Shown here: piece after piece, positions 1-9,712 of the stretch
How the letters are laid out: each line of letters opens with the position of its first letter
How positions within the stretch are numbered: position 1 is the first letter of the stretch
Source of the DNA: Ascaphus truei
Taxonomy: Eukaryota > Chordata > Amphibia > Anura > Ascaphidae
Assembly: GCA_036426205.1 (NCBI GenBank)
Contig: CM071568.1
Coordinates: forward strand, 116,922,311 to 116,986,310
Direction: 5' to 3'
Length of the DNA stretch: 64,000 nt
Translations under genes and position numbers: made by a program
The notes under the pieces: generated by a model
Told to the model about the DNA's origin: nothing
The model's input: only the letters and a program-made list of their open reading frames with translations
The model's database searches: none

Positions 1-888
1 AGCAGCAGGGAAAGGATCTGGAACTGGAGCAGAGGGAAAGATCTGGAAAATTGGAGCCACAGAAAGGATCTGGAACCGAGCACAGCAGCGAAAGGATCTG
101 GAACCAGAGCAGCAGGGAAAGGATCTGGAACTGGAGCAGCAGGGAAAGGATCTGGAACTGGGACAGCAGGGAAAGGATCTGGAACGAGCGCAGGGAAAGG
201 ATCTGGAACGGAGCAGCAGGAAAGGATCTGGATTGGAGCAGCAGGGAAAGGACTGGAACAGCAGGGAAAGGATCTGGAACTGGAGCAGCGGGAAAGGATC
301 TGGAACTGGAGCCGCAGGGGAAGGATCTGGAAAATGGAGCAAGAAGGGAAGGATAGGATGGAGCAAGGCAGGGAAAGGATCTGGAAATGGAGCCGCAGGA
401 AAAGAGTCTGGAACAGGAGCAGCAGGGAAAGGATCTGGAACAGGAGCAGCAGGGAAAGGATCTGGAACTGGAGCAGCAGGGAAAGGATCTGAACTGGAGG
501 CGCAGGGAAAGGGTCTGGAACTGGAGCAGCAGGGAAAGGATCTGGAACTAGAGCAGCAGGGAAGGATCTGGAACTGGAGTCGCAGGGAAGGATCTGGAAA
601 CCGGAGAAGAGGGAAAGGATCTGAACTGGAGTCGAGGGAAGGATCTGGAACTGGAGCAGCAGGGAAAGGAAATGGGATAGGCAGCAGGGGAAGGATCTGG
701 AACTGAGTCGCAGGGAAAGATCTGGAACTGGAGCAGCAGGGAAAGGATCTGGAAACGGAGCTGCAGGGAAAGGATCTGGAACTGGAGTCCAGGGAAAGGA
801 TCTGGCAACCGAGCAGCAGGAAGATCTGGAACTGGAGGCAGGTAAAGGCTGGAATGGAGTCGCAGGGAAAAGGATCTGGAACCTTAAG
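1..888. repeat. 27-bp GA-rich minisatellite
   Basis: About 33 imperfect tandem copies of a unit close to GGATCTGGAACTGGAG followed by CAGCAGGGAAA (27 bp). The array starts before the window. Because 27 is a multiple of three and the unit carries no stop in most frames, long open frames appear on both strands. These encode only the repeated unit (for example GKDLELEQQ) and are not considered genes. Copies differ by point changes and small indels. Confidence 0.95.
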
Positions 889-1157
889 AAAAGTTGTATA
901 ATATGCTCAATTGAGTACTACAGTCTGGCTACAATAAACCACATTTGTATTGAGTTTGTGTGAATAAGCATCCATTTCTTTCATGTTAAAATCCCTTTAA
1001 TAAGATGAATAATATATGCTGTAATAATTATTTATATATTGTAGTTTTAAGGTTACTCAGTTATTAAGTGGTGTAAAAGTGATTGATAACAGTAATATGG
1101 GAATAAAATAGCAAAATCAGTACTATAATAATTGTGACATTACTGTAATGTGTAAGG

Positions 1158-1971
1158 CAGCGGTGCGCAAGGGGGCGCAATATTATTTAGGGGAGGTGCA
1201 GGCTGCGTGCGGGGAAACTGGGGGCGGACAGAGCTGTGCACGGGCGGCCAGAAGCTCCGCGCAGAGGCTGCATTTTGCTGTGTCTTGCAGAGGGGGGGGG
1301 ACTTGCTGTGGGGCTTCCCTGCAAACAGACAAGCCCTCCTCCTCCTGTTGTTACCGCACCATTTTCAGCAGCACATGGGGGGACTGAGCAGCCTTAGTTA
1401 TCCCCCCACACCAGGTGTGTGTGTGTTTGTATGTGTTTGTGTGTGTGTGGTTGAGGGTGTGTGCAAGTTGGTGTGGTGGGATGAGTAGGTGGTTATGAGT
1501 TGTGTGGATGAATGTACGTGTGCTAGTGCGTCTGATCGTGGTTGTGAGTGGTGTAGTGTGATAGTTCGATGGTGGGGGTACTGTAAGAACTGTGGAAGTG
1601 GCGAGGGTGAGTGGTGTGGTCGGGGTGGGGCGGGTTGGAATGGGGGGGGGGTTAGCGTGTGTAGTGGGAGGACGGTGGTGATTGTGTGTGTCGTGTGGGG
1701 GCTAAGAGGGGTAGTGCTGTGCTTGGGGTGCGAATTCTTGGCGTGTGGCGGGAACGCGGAGAGAGGCGTGTGATGGGGATGGGGGGTGCGGGGTGGGTGA
1801 GGGGACGGTCGGGAGGTAGGGGTCTGTGTGGCTGGCGGTGTGGGGTGGGGTTGAGTGTGCATGTGTGTCGGATGAGTTGGGGTTGAGTGTGTGTGTTTGT
1901 CCTTGTTGGTGTGTGTGTGTGTGGTTGTGTGTGTGTGTGTGAGAGGGGGGAAAGGGGGTGGCGGGGGGGGG

Positions 1972-2027
<56 letters not shown>

Positions 2028-2207
2028 TGATTGAGTGATTGAGTATGTGTGCTGATTGTGTGTGGGTGTTGTGATTATGAGGGGGGCATTGTATACCATT
2101 TAATAAAGGGTTTTTTTTCATGTGATTTTGATTACATCAGGCGGGGGGGCCCGAGAAATTTCATGGATAAAAAGGGGGGCTCGGCATAAAAAGTTTGCTC
2201 ACCCCTG
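1158..2207. mobile_element. hAT-like non-autonomous element with GT-rich core
   Basis: The left end CAGCGGTGCGCAA and the right end TTTGCTCACCCCTG form short imperfect terminal inverted repeats. They are flanked by a near-perfect 8-bp duplication, GTGTAAGG (1150-1157) and GTGTAAGA (2208-2215). The 8-bp duplication and CAG...CTG ends fit the hAT superfamily. The interior is G/T-rich low-complexity DNA and encodes no transposase. Open frames in it rich in His-Thr or Cys-Val are by-products of the GT repeat. Confidence 0.7.
1973..2026. repeat. (GT)n microsatellite
   Basis: Nearly pure GT run inside the hAT-like element. Less pure GT-rich stretches lie at 1415-1460 and 1900-1945. Confidence 0.95.
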
Positions 2208-2215
2208 GTGTAAGA

Positions 2216-3047
2216 CATGGCATGTAGTATACTTAAGGATTATGAGGGCATACATCTAAGCATGTCACATAGGTTATTGTGAAAACAACCTACCACATGT
2301 ATGTCTTACAGTCATGCAAATAATACAGTAATCTTATGTGTAAAGAGAAATAGTTACCTATGGTGCTCTATACCTAATACAGTATGTGCAATATTACGAA
2401 GTCCTAGTCGAGGACCTCAAAGAAGGTCCTGTGGACCTATGTATCAAATAGTACACTATATGTGACACAGAAAACCTGACGTGACTCGTGAGCACTAAGG
2501 AATAACACCTAATCACATCTATTAAATACAATAATACACGTGTGTGGTGAAAAGTGAAAAAATGTGCATATAAGTGCTAAAAATAATAAAACAACCGTTG
2601 AATGCAGCTCAGACCCTTCTTGTGATTTGCTTTCTCAATCCCTTAGTATAGATGTCCAGGTCGCGGGGAGGGCAGGTGCTGTGACCAAAAAGATATAGAA
2701 AAACACACAGTAGGGCAATGTGTCCGGTAACTAGAAAAGGTCGACATGAATTCGATGGGTATATACTCACATTTTCCCCACTGTCACAAGTCTATCCCAA
2801 ATCAGTGGCAACGATGGTGATTGTATGACCTGTTGGAAGTCTTATAAGTCTTAGAAGAGAGGACCTTTGCAAAGAGAAGTGAAAGGACCAATAGTGCAGA
2901 CTGTAGACAAATGTTATCAATAAAAAACAGGATAGAATTGAACACTCACACTGCGTCAAAAGTATAAAAACCTTTACGTACTGACTGACTGATCTCCAGT
3001 AGGTGCCGGTAAATTGATAATCATATGTCGTTACAACACAATTAATC
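2216..3047. other. AT-rich intergenic stretch
   Basis: No coding region, RNA gene or repeat with recognisable ends was seen. The open frames are short and unremarkable. Confidence 0.5.
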
Positions 3048-3330
3048 AATCGGATTGGTGTATATACCATGTGAAGCCTTTCCTTGTGATGTCATTAAAT
3101 AGGGAGATAAGCTAGCCAATTAGGTAGCATGCCTCCCTCCCTTTTTGATGACCACAGCACTCCAAAAAAGAAAGGTAATCAATGGTATATACACAAATCC
3201 AATTGGTTGGTGACTATGTGATTGCTGCCAATTTGTTCTTTTGCTGCAGTGACGTCATCTTAAAGGGAGGGAAGCATATAATACCTGATTGGCTAACTTG
3301 TTCCCGTTTTCATGACGTCACATACACAGT
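3048..3330. repeat. Nested inverted repeats
   Basis: The segment around 3087-3151 (begins GTGATGTCATT, contains GCTAGCCAAT) is repeated inverted around 3249-3321 (contains ATTGGCTAAC, ends CATGACGTCAC). A shorter inverted pair, with TATACC ends, lies between and outside (3048-3069 and 3185-3210). This resembles the palindromic terminal regions seen in other insertions of this window. Confidence 0.6.
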
Positions 3331-3390
3331 GGGGCAAAGAGGAGGCTACAAATGGACTTAATAACAAAAAATATACAGCCAAAAAGAATC

Positions 3391-3428
3391 AGACGTTTCG
3401 GTTGCAACATGTAGCCTTTATCAAGATG
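3391..3428 (-). other. TTGATAAAGG...CCGAAACGTC hairpin motif
   Basis: On the minus strand, TTGATAAAGG is followed by a hairpin and then CCGAAACGTC. Related motifs lie at 15,939-15,972 and 24,505-24,540. The order (CTGANGA-like box, hairpin, GAAAC) recalls the hammerhead ribozyme core known from Penelope-like element terminal repeats. Here the first box is degenerate and the stem has mismatches, so ribozyme activity is doubtful. Confidence 0.35.
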
Positions 3429-3435
3429 AGACTTA

Positions 3436-4690
3436 AAATAACTGTATCAGTTGCCATTTAGTAGGTGTATCTATTTATAATGTGCTGTTGACAAGTTTTT
3501 GTCTGTCCTAACATTTATAGATAGCAACAAAGGAGGAAGTGCAGCTGCTCTAGATCAGGCGACTGCAATAAAAAAAGAGTAGTCACTAGTCAGATACTGT
3601 TCCAAGCAAAGTGCAATAAAAATGAATACAGTATACCAGTATTACAATAATATTTATTTTGAATGCATACATATATTCTACTGTACAGAAAGTCATAATG
3701 ATGTACTCCTTTCCTCAATAGCTTCAAAACAGGGCCAGCCAGCCAGCTCAATCCCAGGAAGACAGGGCCAGCCAGTCCTAATGTTGTGGGGGGTGAGGGT
3801 GTTGGGGTAAGGGGGGAGTGTGATGTGGGGGTGAATGTTAACGTGGGGGGAGTGTCTTGTAGAGTGGGGGTTAAGTTGTAGTCGGTGGTGGGGGATGTTG
3901 TATGATCAAGTCTTTTAGGTATAATATAAAAAAAATTGGATATTTTTGTAATCTGTCTTTTTTATAATACAACTTTTTGGGTCATAATATTGTTTGAAGT
4001 GTTTACTTGAATTCTCACTGTAAAAGGAACAAGTGTTTTTAACTTGCCTGTTATTAGTACTGTAGTTGTTCCCCAAAACACCATAATAAACCTCTCTCAA
4101 TGGGCCCCACACGACCCAATGTATTGTGCTTCAAAGCAGAAGCTGCTTTGTAGGAATACACCGGACAGCCATTTTCAGTGTTCCGGTCTATATGATTCCA
4201 TACTTGAAGTAAAGAAGCTCCCCACAAATAGTTATATTGGCTTCCTTTATGTGATGGGTGGCACAATGTTCCCCCATCTTCTCATGCGTACACTTTTTTT
4301 AGCCTGTGACTTTACTGGAGAGTGTAGACCCTGATTGTACTAGTTTTTGAATACTTTAAAGAAATATGTGGCATCATCTTTGCATTGTTGCCTTTACAAA
4401 GCCTTTTGGATAATGGGAAGTTATTTAAATGATATTTCCCTGTTAGAAAAAAACCCATCAGTAACAGTATTAGTAGTCCAACCTCCCTCTATTGTATTGT
4501 GCTTCAGAGCACCAAGCCACAGCTGTAGCTTAATGCAAACAGGAAAAAATGCAGCCTTCGCCTGGTGCGACAGAACATTGATGCTTCCTATGATACCCCT
4601 GGCCAGTAGAAATTCTGCAACAGCCTGGCTCAGGTGCGTCTGAACTCCTGATGACCATCTAAAAGGATCTCATGAGCCAAGTGCAAAAGT
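3436..4690. other. Intergenic stretch, nothing recognised
   Basis: Contains a G-rich low-complexity run (3785-3900). No supported gene. Confidence 0.4.
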
Positions 4691-4879
4691 TGGCCCCATT
4701 ATGCCTGGGGTATGATCAGCTGTCTTACCCCAGTGTAAGGTTTCCAGTCCAGGCTTTGGCTGGAACCTGCCCTTACCTGGCTGCTGTAGACATCTTGGTT
4801 GCTGGAAAGCCTCCTCCTGAACTTTGTTATTGGCTGCACCTGTTCAAGGGCTTAAATAGCAGGCAGTGACAGCCAGACC

Positions 4880-5275
4880 CTACCTGAGCATTATATACAT
4901 TTCCCTGGCCACCTTGGGTTCTAGTTGCTGAGCCTTCCTTGTTTGTGAGCCTTCCCTATTCCTGAGGCTAGCCTATCCATGTGGCTTCTCTGTTCCGTAG
5001 GGTAGCCTGTTGCTGTGGCTATCCTGTTCATTTGGAATCCCTGTTGCTGACCCCGGACCGTGACCCTGACATCGCGGCCTTCCGCCTGCCCTGACCTTTT
5101 GCCCGTCGCCTGGATTCTGCATCACTGCCGCCTGCCCTGACCCTTTGCCTGCTTACCGACCATGGATACTCTAACAGGACTCTGTCCCTTGGCTCTAGTC
5201 AGTTAATTGGCATCCCAACCTCGGCCCTGCGGGTCTGCTTCCTGATCATAGATGAGCACCATCACACCCAATCCA
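4880..5275 (+). mobile_element. LTR-like segment, second family (copy a)
   Basis: The 3' part (CAGGACTCTGTC, a gap, then GGTCTGCTTCCTG and GAGCACCATCAC) matches 43,690-43,815 in the same order. This gives two dispersed copies. The C/T-rich composition with repeated CCTGACC blocks and an ending just before a coding-like region resemble LTRs of vertebrate Ty3/gypsy elements. The 5' edge was not resolved and no target duplication was found. Confidence 0.45.
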
Positions 5276-5902
5276 TGGTGAGTTTGGAGCCTAAGGGGCT
5301 GTTTCCTGTACAAGAACCCATGATGACACAGGAGCCAATTTGATCCAGGCTCAGAGGCAGACTTGCTCATGCTCTCTAAGCTCTGGTCCAACTGCAAGGC
5401 TTACTGGAATGCCCAGCTCTGCTCAAGCGTCTGTGGGACAGGGGTTTCAGTGATGTAGTGCTCTCCGGTACATCTAGAGGCATAGGCTCCAAGGAGTGAT
5501 GGGTTTGGGATCTGCTGCCCAAAGAATAGGAGCCTCTGAGCAGGTGACAACTTGGCTTTGACTGCAGGTAACCATCGCAATTGGGACCTCCTCTTCCACA
5601 TAACGGCATACAAATTGGCCCAGGATGTTACCTAACAAAATGTCGGTATCTGTACTCGGGAGAACCCCCATATCATGGATGCCCTGACCACACGTTGAAT
5701 ATGGAGTACAATTTTGGACAAAAATCCCACTTTTTAGAATGGTGTCTGACATCACGGAGAGTGGAGCTAAGGGTGCGGAGAGTCTGACTGTGCTCCGACT
5801 GCTGTATACTCACAGGACAGTGTCTGGCTACCTAACAAGAATCAATTTAGAAGGTAATTTGCTACATTACTAGAGAGTAACTTACGGTACATGTCTAGTA
5901 CA
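5276..5902 (+). other. Possible degenerate retroelement interior
   Basis: Follows the LTR-like segment directly. Open frames on both strands are short and broken. It may be the decayed leader/gag start of that element, but no motif supports this. Confidence 0.25.
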
Positions 5903-6659
5903 TGTAGCCCTGGTAAGATTAGGGGCTATATATCTATCCTCCTCCTGGTATTATTCCTGTTAAGGGCAGGTCGCCAGGAGTAATCATGGCTTTTCCCTAC
6001 TTCTGACACTGTGCTGAGTAAGAGAAGGTAGGTCACTTGACCCTGTGTCCAATCAAGAAACACAGGGGCGGTGCCTATTGGAAGCTACAAAGAGCTGTGT
6101 CACTTCCTATTTAGTGTGTGACAAGTCTGGAACAGTGTTCTGACAAGTTATGAGTTAGCTAGTGAGGAGAGGAGAGTGAGCAGCCCATGAGTAGAGCTGA
6201 TAGGAGATAGTGAGGTGGACCAAATACCTCTCACCCTGCTTAGGGGTGAGGGAAGAGCTAGCCCCACTCTGGACGGCCCTGAGTCCAGACTGGAGGCAGG
6301 GACCATCCTAACGGAGAACAGCTAGTGGGCTGTGTGCATATTGATTGTACCTGTCTGCTGCTGCTGATGATTCTGGAGACTGAATAAAGAGTCTGCTGTT
6401 AAAAGGATCTATTGTGTGAGACTTGAATCTCTCATCCCTGGGAGGGGATTTCTGTGGTAAGAATTCCACCCAGTATTGCTGGGGCTTACTACAGATGGAG
6501 GTGCTGCACCATTGAAGAGGAACCCGTCCTGTTGTTCCCCCATGTCATCGCGGGAGACTCAGGCCCTCCTGTTGCCAGCAGGTATGCACCACATGTAGCC
6601 AGACCACAGAACACCTTAGGGGGCTCGATCTGCGATTGGGTGGGGGTCGATGGGTTACA
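5903..6659 (+). mobile_element. 5' LTR of gag-like LTR retrotransposon
   Basis: Begins TGTAGCCCTGG and ends GGGTTACA, i.e. TG...CA. A polyadenylation signal AATAAA lies at 6383-6388 and an AGGTATG splice-donor-like site near 6580. Positions 6112-6595 are repeated at 11,490-12,046, which defines the LTR pair. Two bases after its end comes a tRNA-Thr-like primer site. A primer-site look-alike, TGGAGGTGCTGCACC, also lies inside the LTR at 6496. Solo LTRs with the same start and the same internal look-alike occur elsewhere in the window. Confidence 0.75.
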
Positions 6660-6661
6660 GT

Positions 6662-6680
6662 TGGAGGCACTGCTCAGATG
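6662..6680 (+). other. Primer-binding site, tRNA-Thr-like
   Basis: TGGAGGCACTGCTCAGAT lies two bases after the LTR end. From general knowledge, the complement of vertebrate tRNA-Thr 3' ends starts TGGAGGCACCGCTGGGAT, so only a few bases differ. The other copy in this window (31,968-31,986, minus strand) has a nearly identical site in the same place. Confidence 0.6.
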
Positions 6681-7074
6681 ATCAGGACAGGTTTTCAGCG
6701 AAGCAGAGCTGAAAGTAGTATGTACACTTTCAAAGAAAGTGCTGCAGAAGGATGGGCATTTTTGAAGACTAGGGGTAGTCAGGAGAGACAGTCCTCTCAC
6801 ACAGTACACCCTAGGTGCCCAAAGAGGGTGATGTAAATTTGGGTACAATTGGCTATAGCTTTTCTAGTAACCTTGAGGCAGGATTCCTGTGGGGGTAGTC
6901 TGGTTAACATTGTACAGGAACTTCAGCATAGGGTCTGCACTATGAGTGGCCAAAAGTAGGTTGACGCCAAGTACTTATGAATGCCAAGTACACTAGCCAG
7001 TATCCAGAAAACACACCACAGAGTGCTTGTAATGAACCGTCAGCGAGTGCGGTGTACTAGGAGAGAGTTCTGCC
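6681..7074 (+). other. Retrotransposon leader, first part
   Basis: Sequence between the primer site and the satellite insertion. No long open frame. With 9151-9712 it makes about 0.96 kb of leader before the gag-like gene, close to the 1.18 kb in the minus-strand copy at 31.97-30.79 kb. Confidence 0.45.
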
Positions 7075-9150
7075 TAGCCTGGGGTATAACATACTGGACA
7101 CCTAACAAGCTCCTATTAAACCCCCAAAATACCCACAACATATATATAAGCATATGAGTGTCAGAGGAGTGCTACTGAGCATGGCAATATGCATTAAAAC
7201 CAGAGACATAACATAAAACACAGACAAAGCTCAGCTTTTAGCACATCTAGTGAGACTCATACACGGTACAGTGCCTAAATATACTATGGTAAATACTAAT
7301 AAGTAAATGGTCTTTTATTTTGACATTTTTGGCCAAAATTGTTGTAAGCCCCTGAGCCAACGCCAAGGCAGACCACATATCAGGGGTCCCTAACGCTAAT
7401 TTAATTTCTTAATAACCTGTTTATAACAGAAGAAAGATTTATAGTAAATCTGTCAATATTAGCTGCAAAGTTCTGTCTGACTGAAGCTTTTATTAACCTG
7501 TACTTACCAGGAAAAGCACTCTGTATTAGAGATGTCACAGCCAAACTGCAAGCAGGCAAGTTCCCCTGAGTAAGATGCTATGGGAGTGAGCCCATAACCA
7601 TTTAAATGGTGGGAGGGGTGAGCTTAAATTAAGTGGAGGTTGCCAACCTCCAATCAGCCATGACTAGCTGACAAGAATTGTAAAACATACTGGACACCTA
7701 ACAAGCTCCTATTAACCCCCAAAATACCCACAACATATATATAAGCATATGGATTGTCAGAGGAGTGCTACTGAGCATGCAATATGCATTAAAACCAGAG
7801 ACATAACATAAAACACAGACAAAGCTCAGTTTTTAGCACATCTAGTGAGACTCATACACGGTACAGTGCCTAAATATATATGGATAAATTCTAATAAGTA
7901 AATGGTCTTTTAGTTTGACATTTTTGGCCAAAATTGTTGTAAGCCCCTGAGCCAACGCCAGGCAGACCACATATCAGGGGTCCCTAACGCTAATATAAAT
8001 TCTTATAACCTGTTTATAACAGGAAAATGATTTATAGTAAATCTGTCATATTAGCTGCAAAGTTTGTCTGCCTGAAGCTTTTATTAACCTGTACATTACC
8101 AGAAAAGCACTCTGTATTAAGATGTCACAGCAAAACTGCAAGCAGGCAAGTTCCCCTGAGTGGAAGTGCTATGGAGTGAGCCCATAACCATTTAAATGTG
8201 GGAGGGGGTGAGCTTAAATTAAGTAGGAGGTTGCCAACCTCCAATCACCATGACTAGCTGGACAAAATTGAAAACATACTGGACACCTAACAAGCTCCTA
8301 TTAAACCCCCAAAATACCCACACATATATATAAGCATATGAGTGTCAGAGGGTGCTACTGAGCATGGCAATATGCATTAAAACCGAGACATAACATAAAA
8401 CACAGACAAAGCTCAGTTTTTAGCACACTCAGTGAGACTCATACCGGTACAGTGCCTAATATATATGGATAAATATCTAATAAGTAAATGGTCTTTTAGT
8501 TTGACATTTTTGGCCAATGTTGTGAAGCCCCTGAGCCAACGCCAAGGCAGACCACATATCAGGGGTCCCTAATGCTAATATAAATTCTTAATACCTGTTT
8601 AATAACAGGAATGATTATTTTAGTAAATCTGTCAATATTAGCTGCAAAGTTCTGTCTGACTGAAGCTTTATTAACCTGTACAATTACCAGAAAAGCACTC
8701 TGTATTGAGATGTCACAGCCAAACTGCAAGCAGGCAAGTTCCCCTGAGTGGAAGATGCTTTGGAGTGAGCCCATAACCATTTAAATGTGGGAGGGGGTGA
8801 GCTTAATTAAGTAGGAGGTTGCCAACCTCCAACCATGATAGCATAGAGCATGATTGTAAAATAAATACTGGACACCTAACAGCTCCTATAAACCCCCAAA
8901 ATACCCACAACATATATATAAGCATATGAGTGTCAGGGAGTGCTACTGAGCATGGCAATATGCATTAAAACCAGAGACATAACATAAAACACAGACAAGC
9001 TCAGTTTTTAGCACATCTAGTGAGACTCATACACGGTATCTCTCATATCTATTTAGGCACTGTACCGTGTATGAGTCTCACTAGATGTGCTAAAAACTGA
9101 GCTTTGTCTGTGTTTTATGTTATGTCTCTGGTTTTATAGCCTGGGGTATA
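7075..9150. mobile_element. Satellite array inserted between 14-bp direct repeats
   Basis: About 3.3 tandem copies of a ~595-bp unit begin at 7092, 7688, 8277 and 8876 (each at TACTGGACACC). The array ends in an inverted fragment of the same unit. The whole block (7089-9136) is bounded by TAGCCTGGGGTATA at 7075-7088 and 9137-9150, which looks like a target-site duplication in the leader of the LTR element. The unit has no coding capacity. An isolated partial unit lies at 61,291-61,552, so the unit is dispersed as well as tandem. Confidence 0.75.
8964..9136. repeat. Foldback end of the satellite array
   Basis: The last direct unit stops within ACACGGTA (9038). After a 24-bp spacer the same stretch runs back on the other strand (9063-9136), giving a hairpin with arms of about 74 bp and few mismatches. 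Confidence 0.85.
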
Positions 9151-9712
9151 CCATGCATTATATTCACTGGTTAGAGCACCATTGAGAGTAGTAAGTGTCT
9201 AGGAACGAGTTGCATTATAGGCACTGAGAGTAACGCTATCGTGGGCTTAGAGGGCTCACTAAAGGTGGCGATGAGAGATACATGTGCTCTGCGGGGCAAG
9301 GAGGAGGTTAAATTGGCAACTGCTGCGCCATTCACTTCAACGCGTGTTGCAGCCGATCCAAAATGGTGACTCCCGCCAAACCTAGATCGCGCACGTGCTG
9401 TGTGCAAGAAGGCTGCACGAGAAATGTGGTGAGAGATGTGCAAGGGTTTGGCGCCAAAACCAGATCCCCAGCTAAAAGGAAGCGGCGCAAACTCTGTAGC
9501 CGCACCCACCTGTGCAGTCACTGGCCAAAGGACGAAGCCACGTCACCCAAAGAGAGAGAGTGCCCCTCCTCTACTTTCCACCAGAGGGAGGGGGCACACT
9601 GAGAACCAATCCCAACAGTCCTACCCACTGGAAGGAGGGACAGGAAGTGAGTCATATAAAAGAAGCTGATTGTCAAACCAGTAAGCTGAGCGAATCAACC
9701 CCTGCGCAAAAG
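9151..9712 (+). other. Retrotransposon leader, second part
   Basis: GC-richer than its surroundings. It carries a TATA box just upstream of the gag-like start. Overlapping open frames on both strands show no motif and are not called as genes. Confidence 0.4.
9655..9661 (+). promoter_or_regulatory. TATA box upstream of gag-like ORF
   Basis: TATAAAA, 52 bp before the ATG at 9713. If used, transcription would start about 25-30 bp before the coding start, giving a short leader independent of the LTR. The minus-strand copy has only a degenerate TATGTATT at a comparable place. Confidence 0.35.

Noticed and set aside
51..808. Open frames of 80-157 codons in the minisatellite
   Set aside because: They encode only the 9-residue repeat, exist in several frames and both strands, and have no domain.
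1398..2121. 233- and 139-codon His/Thr/Pro-rich frames on the minus strand
   Set aside because: Translation of the GT-rich repeat; not protein-like.
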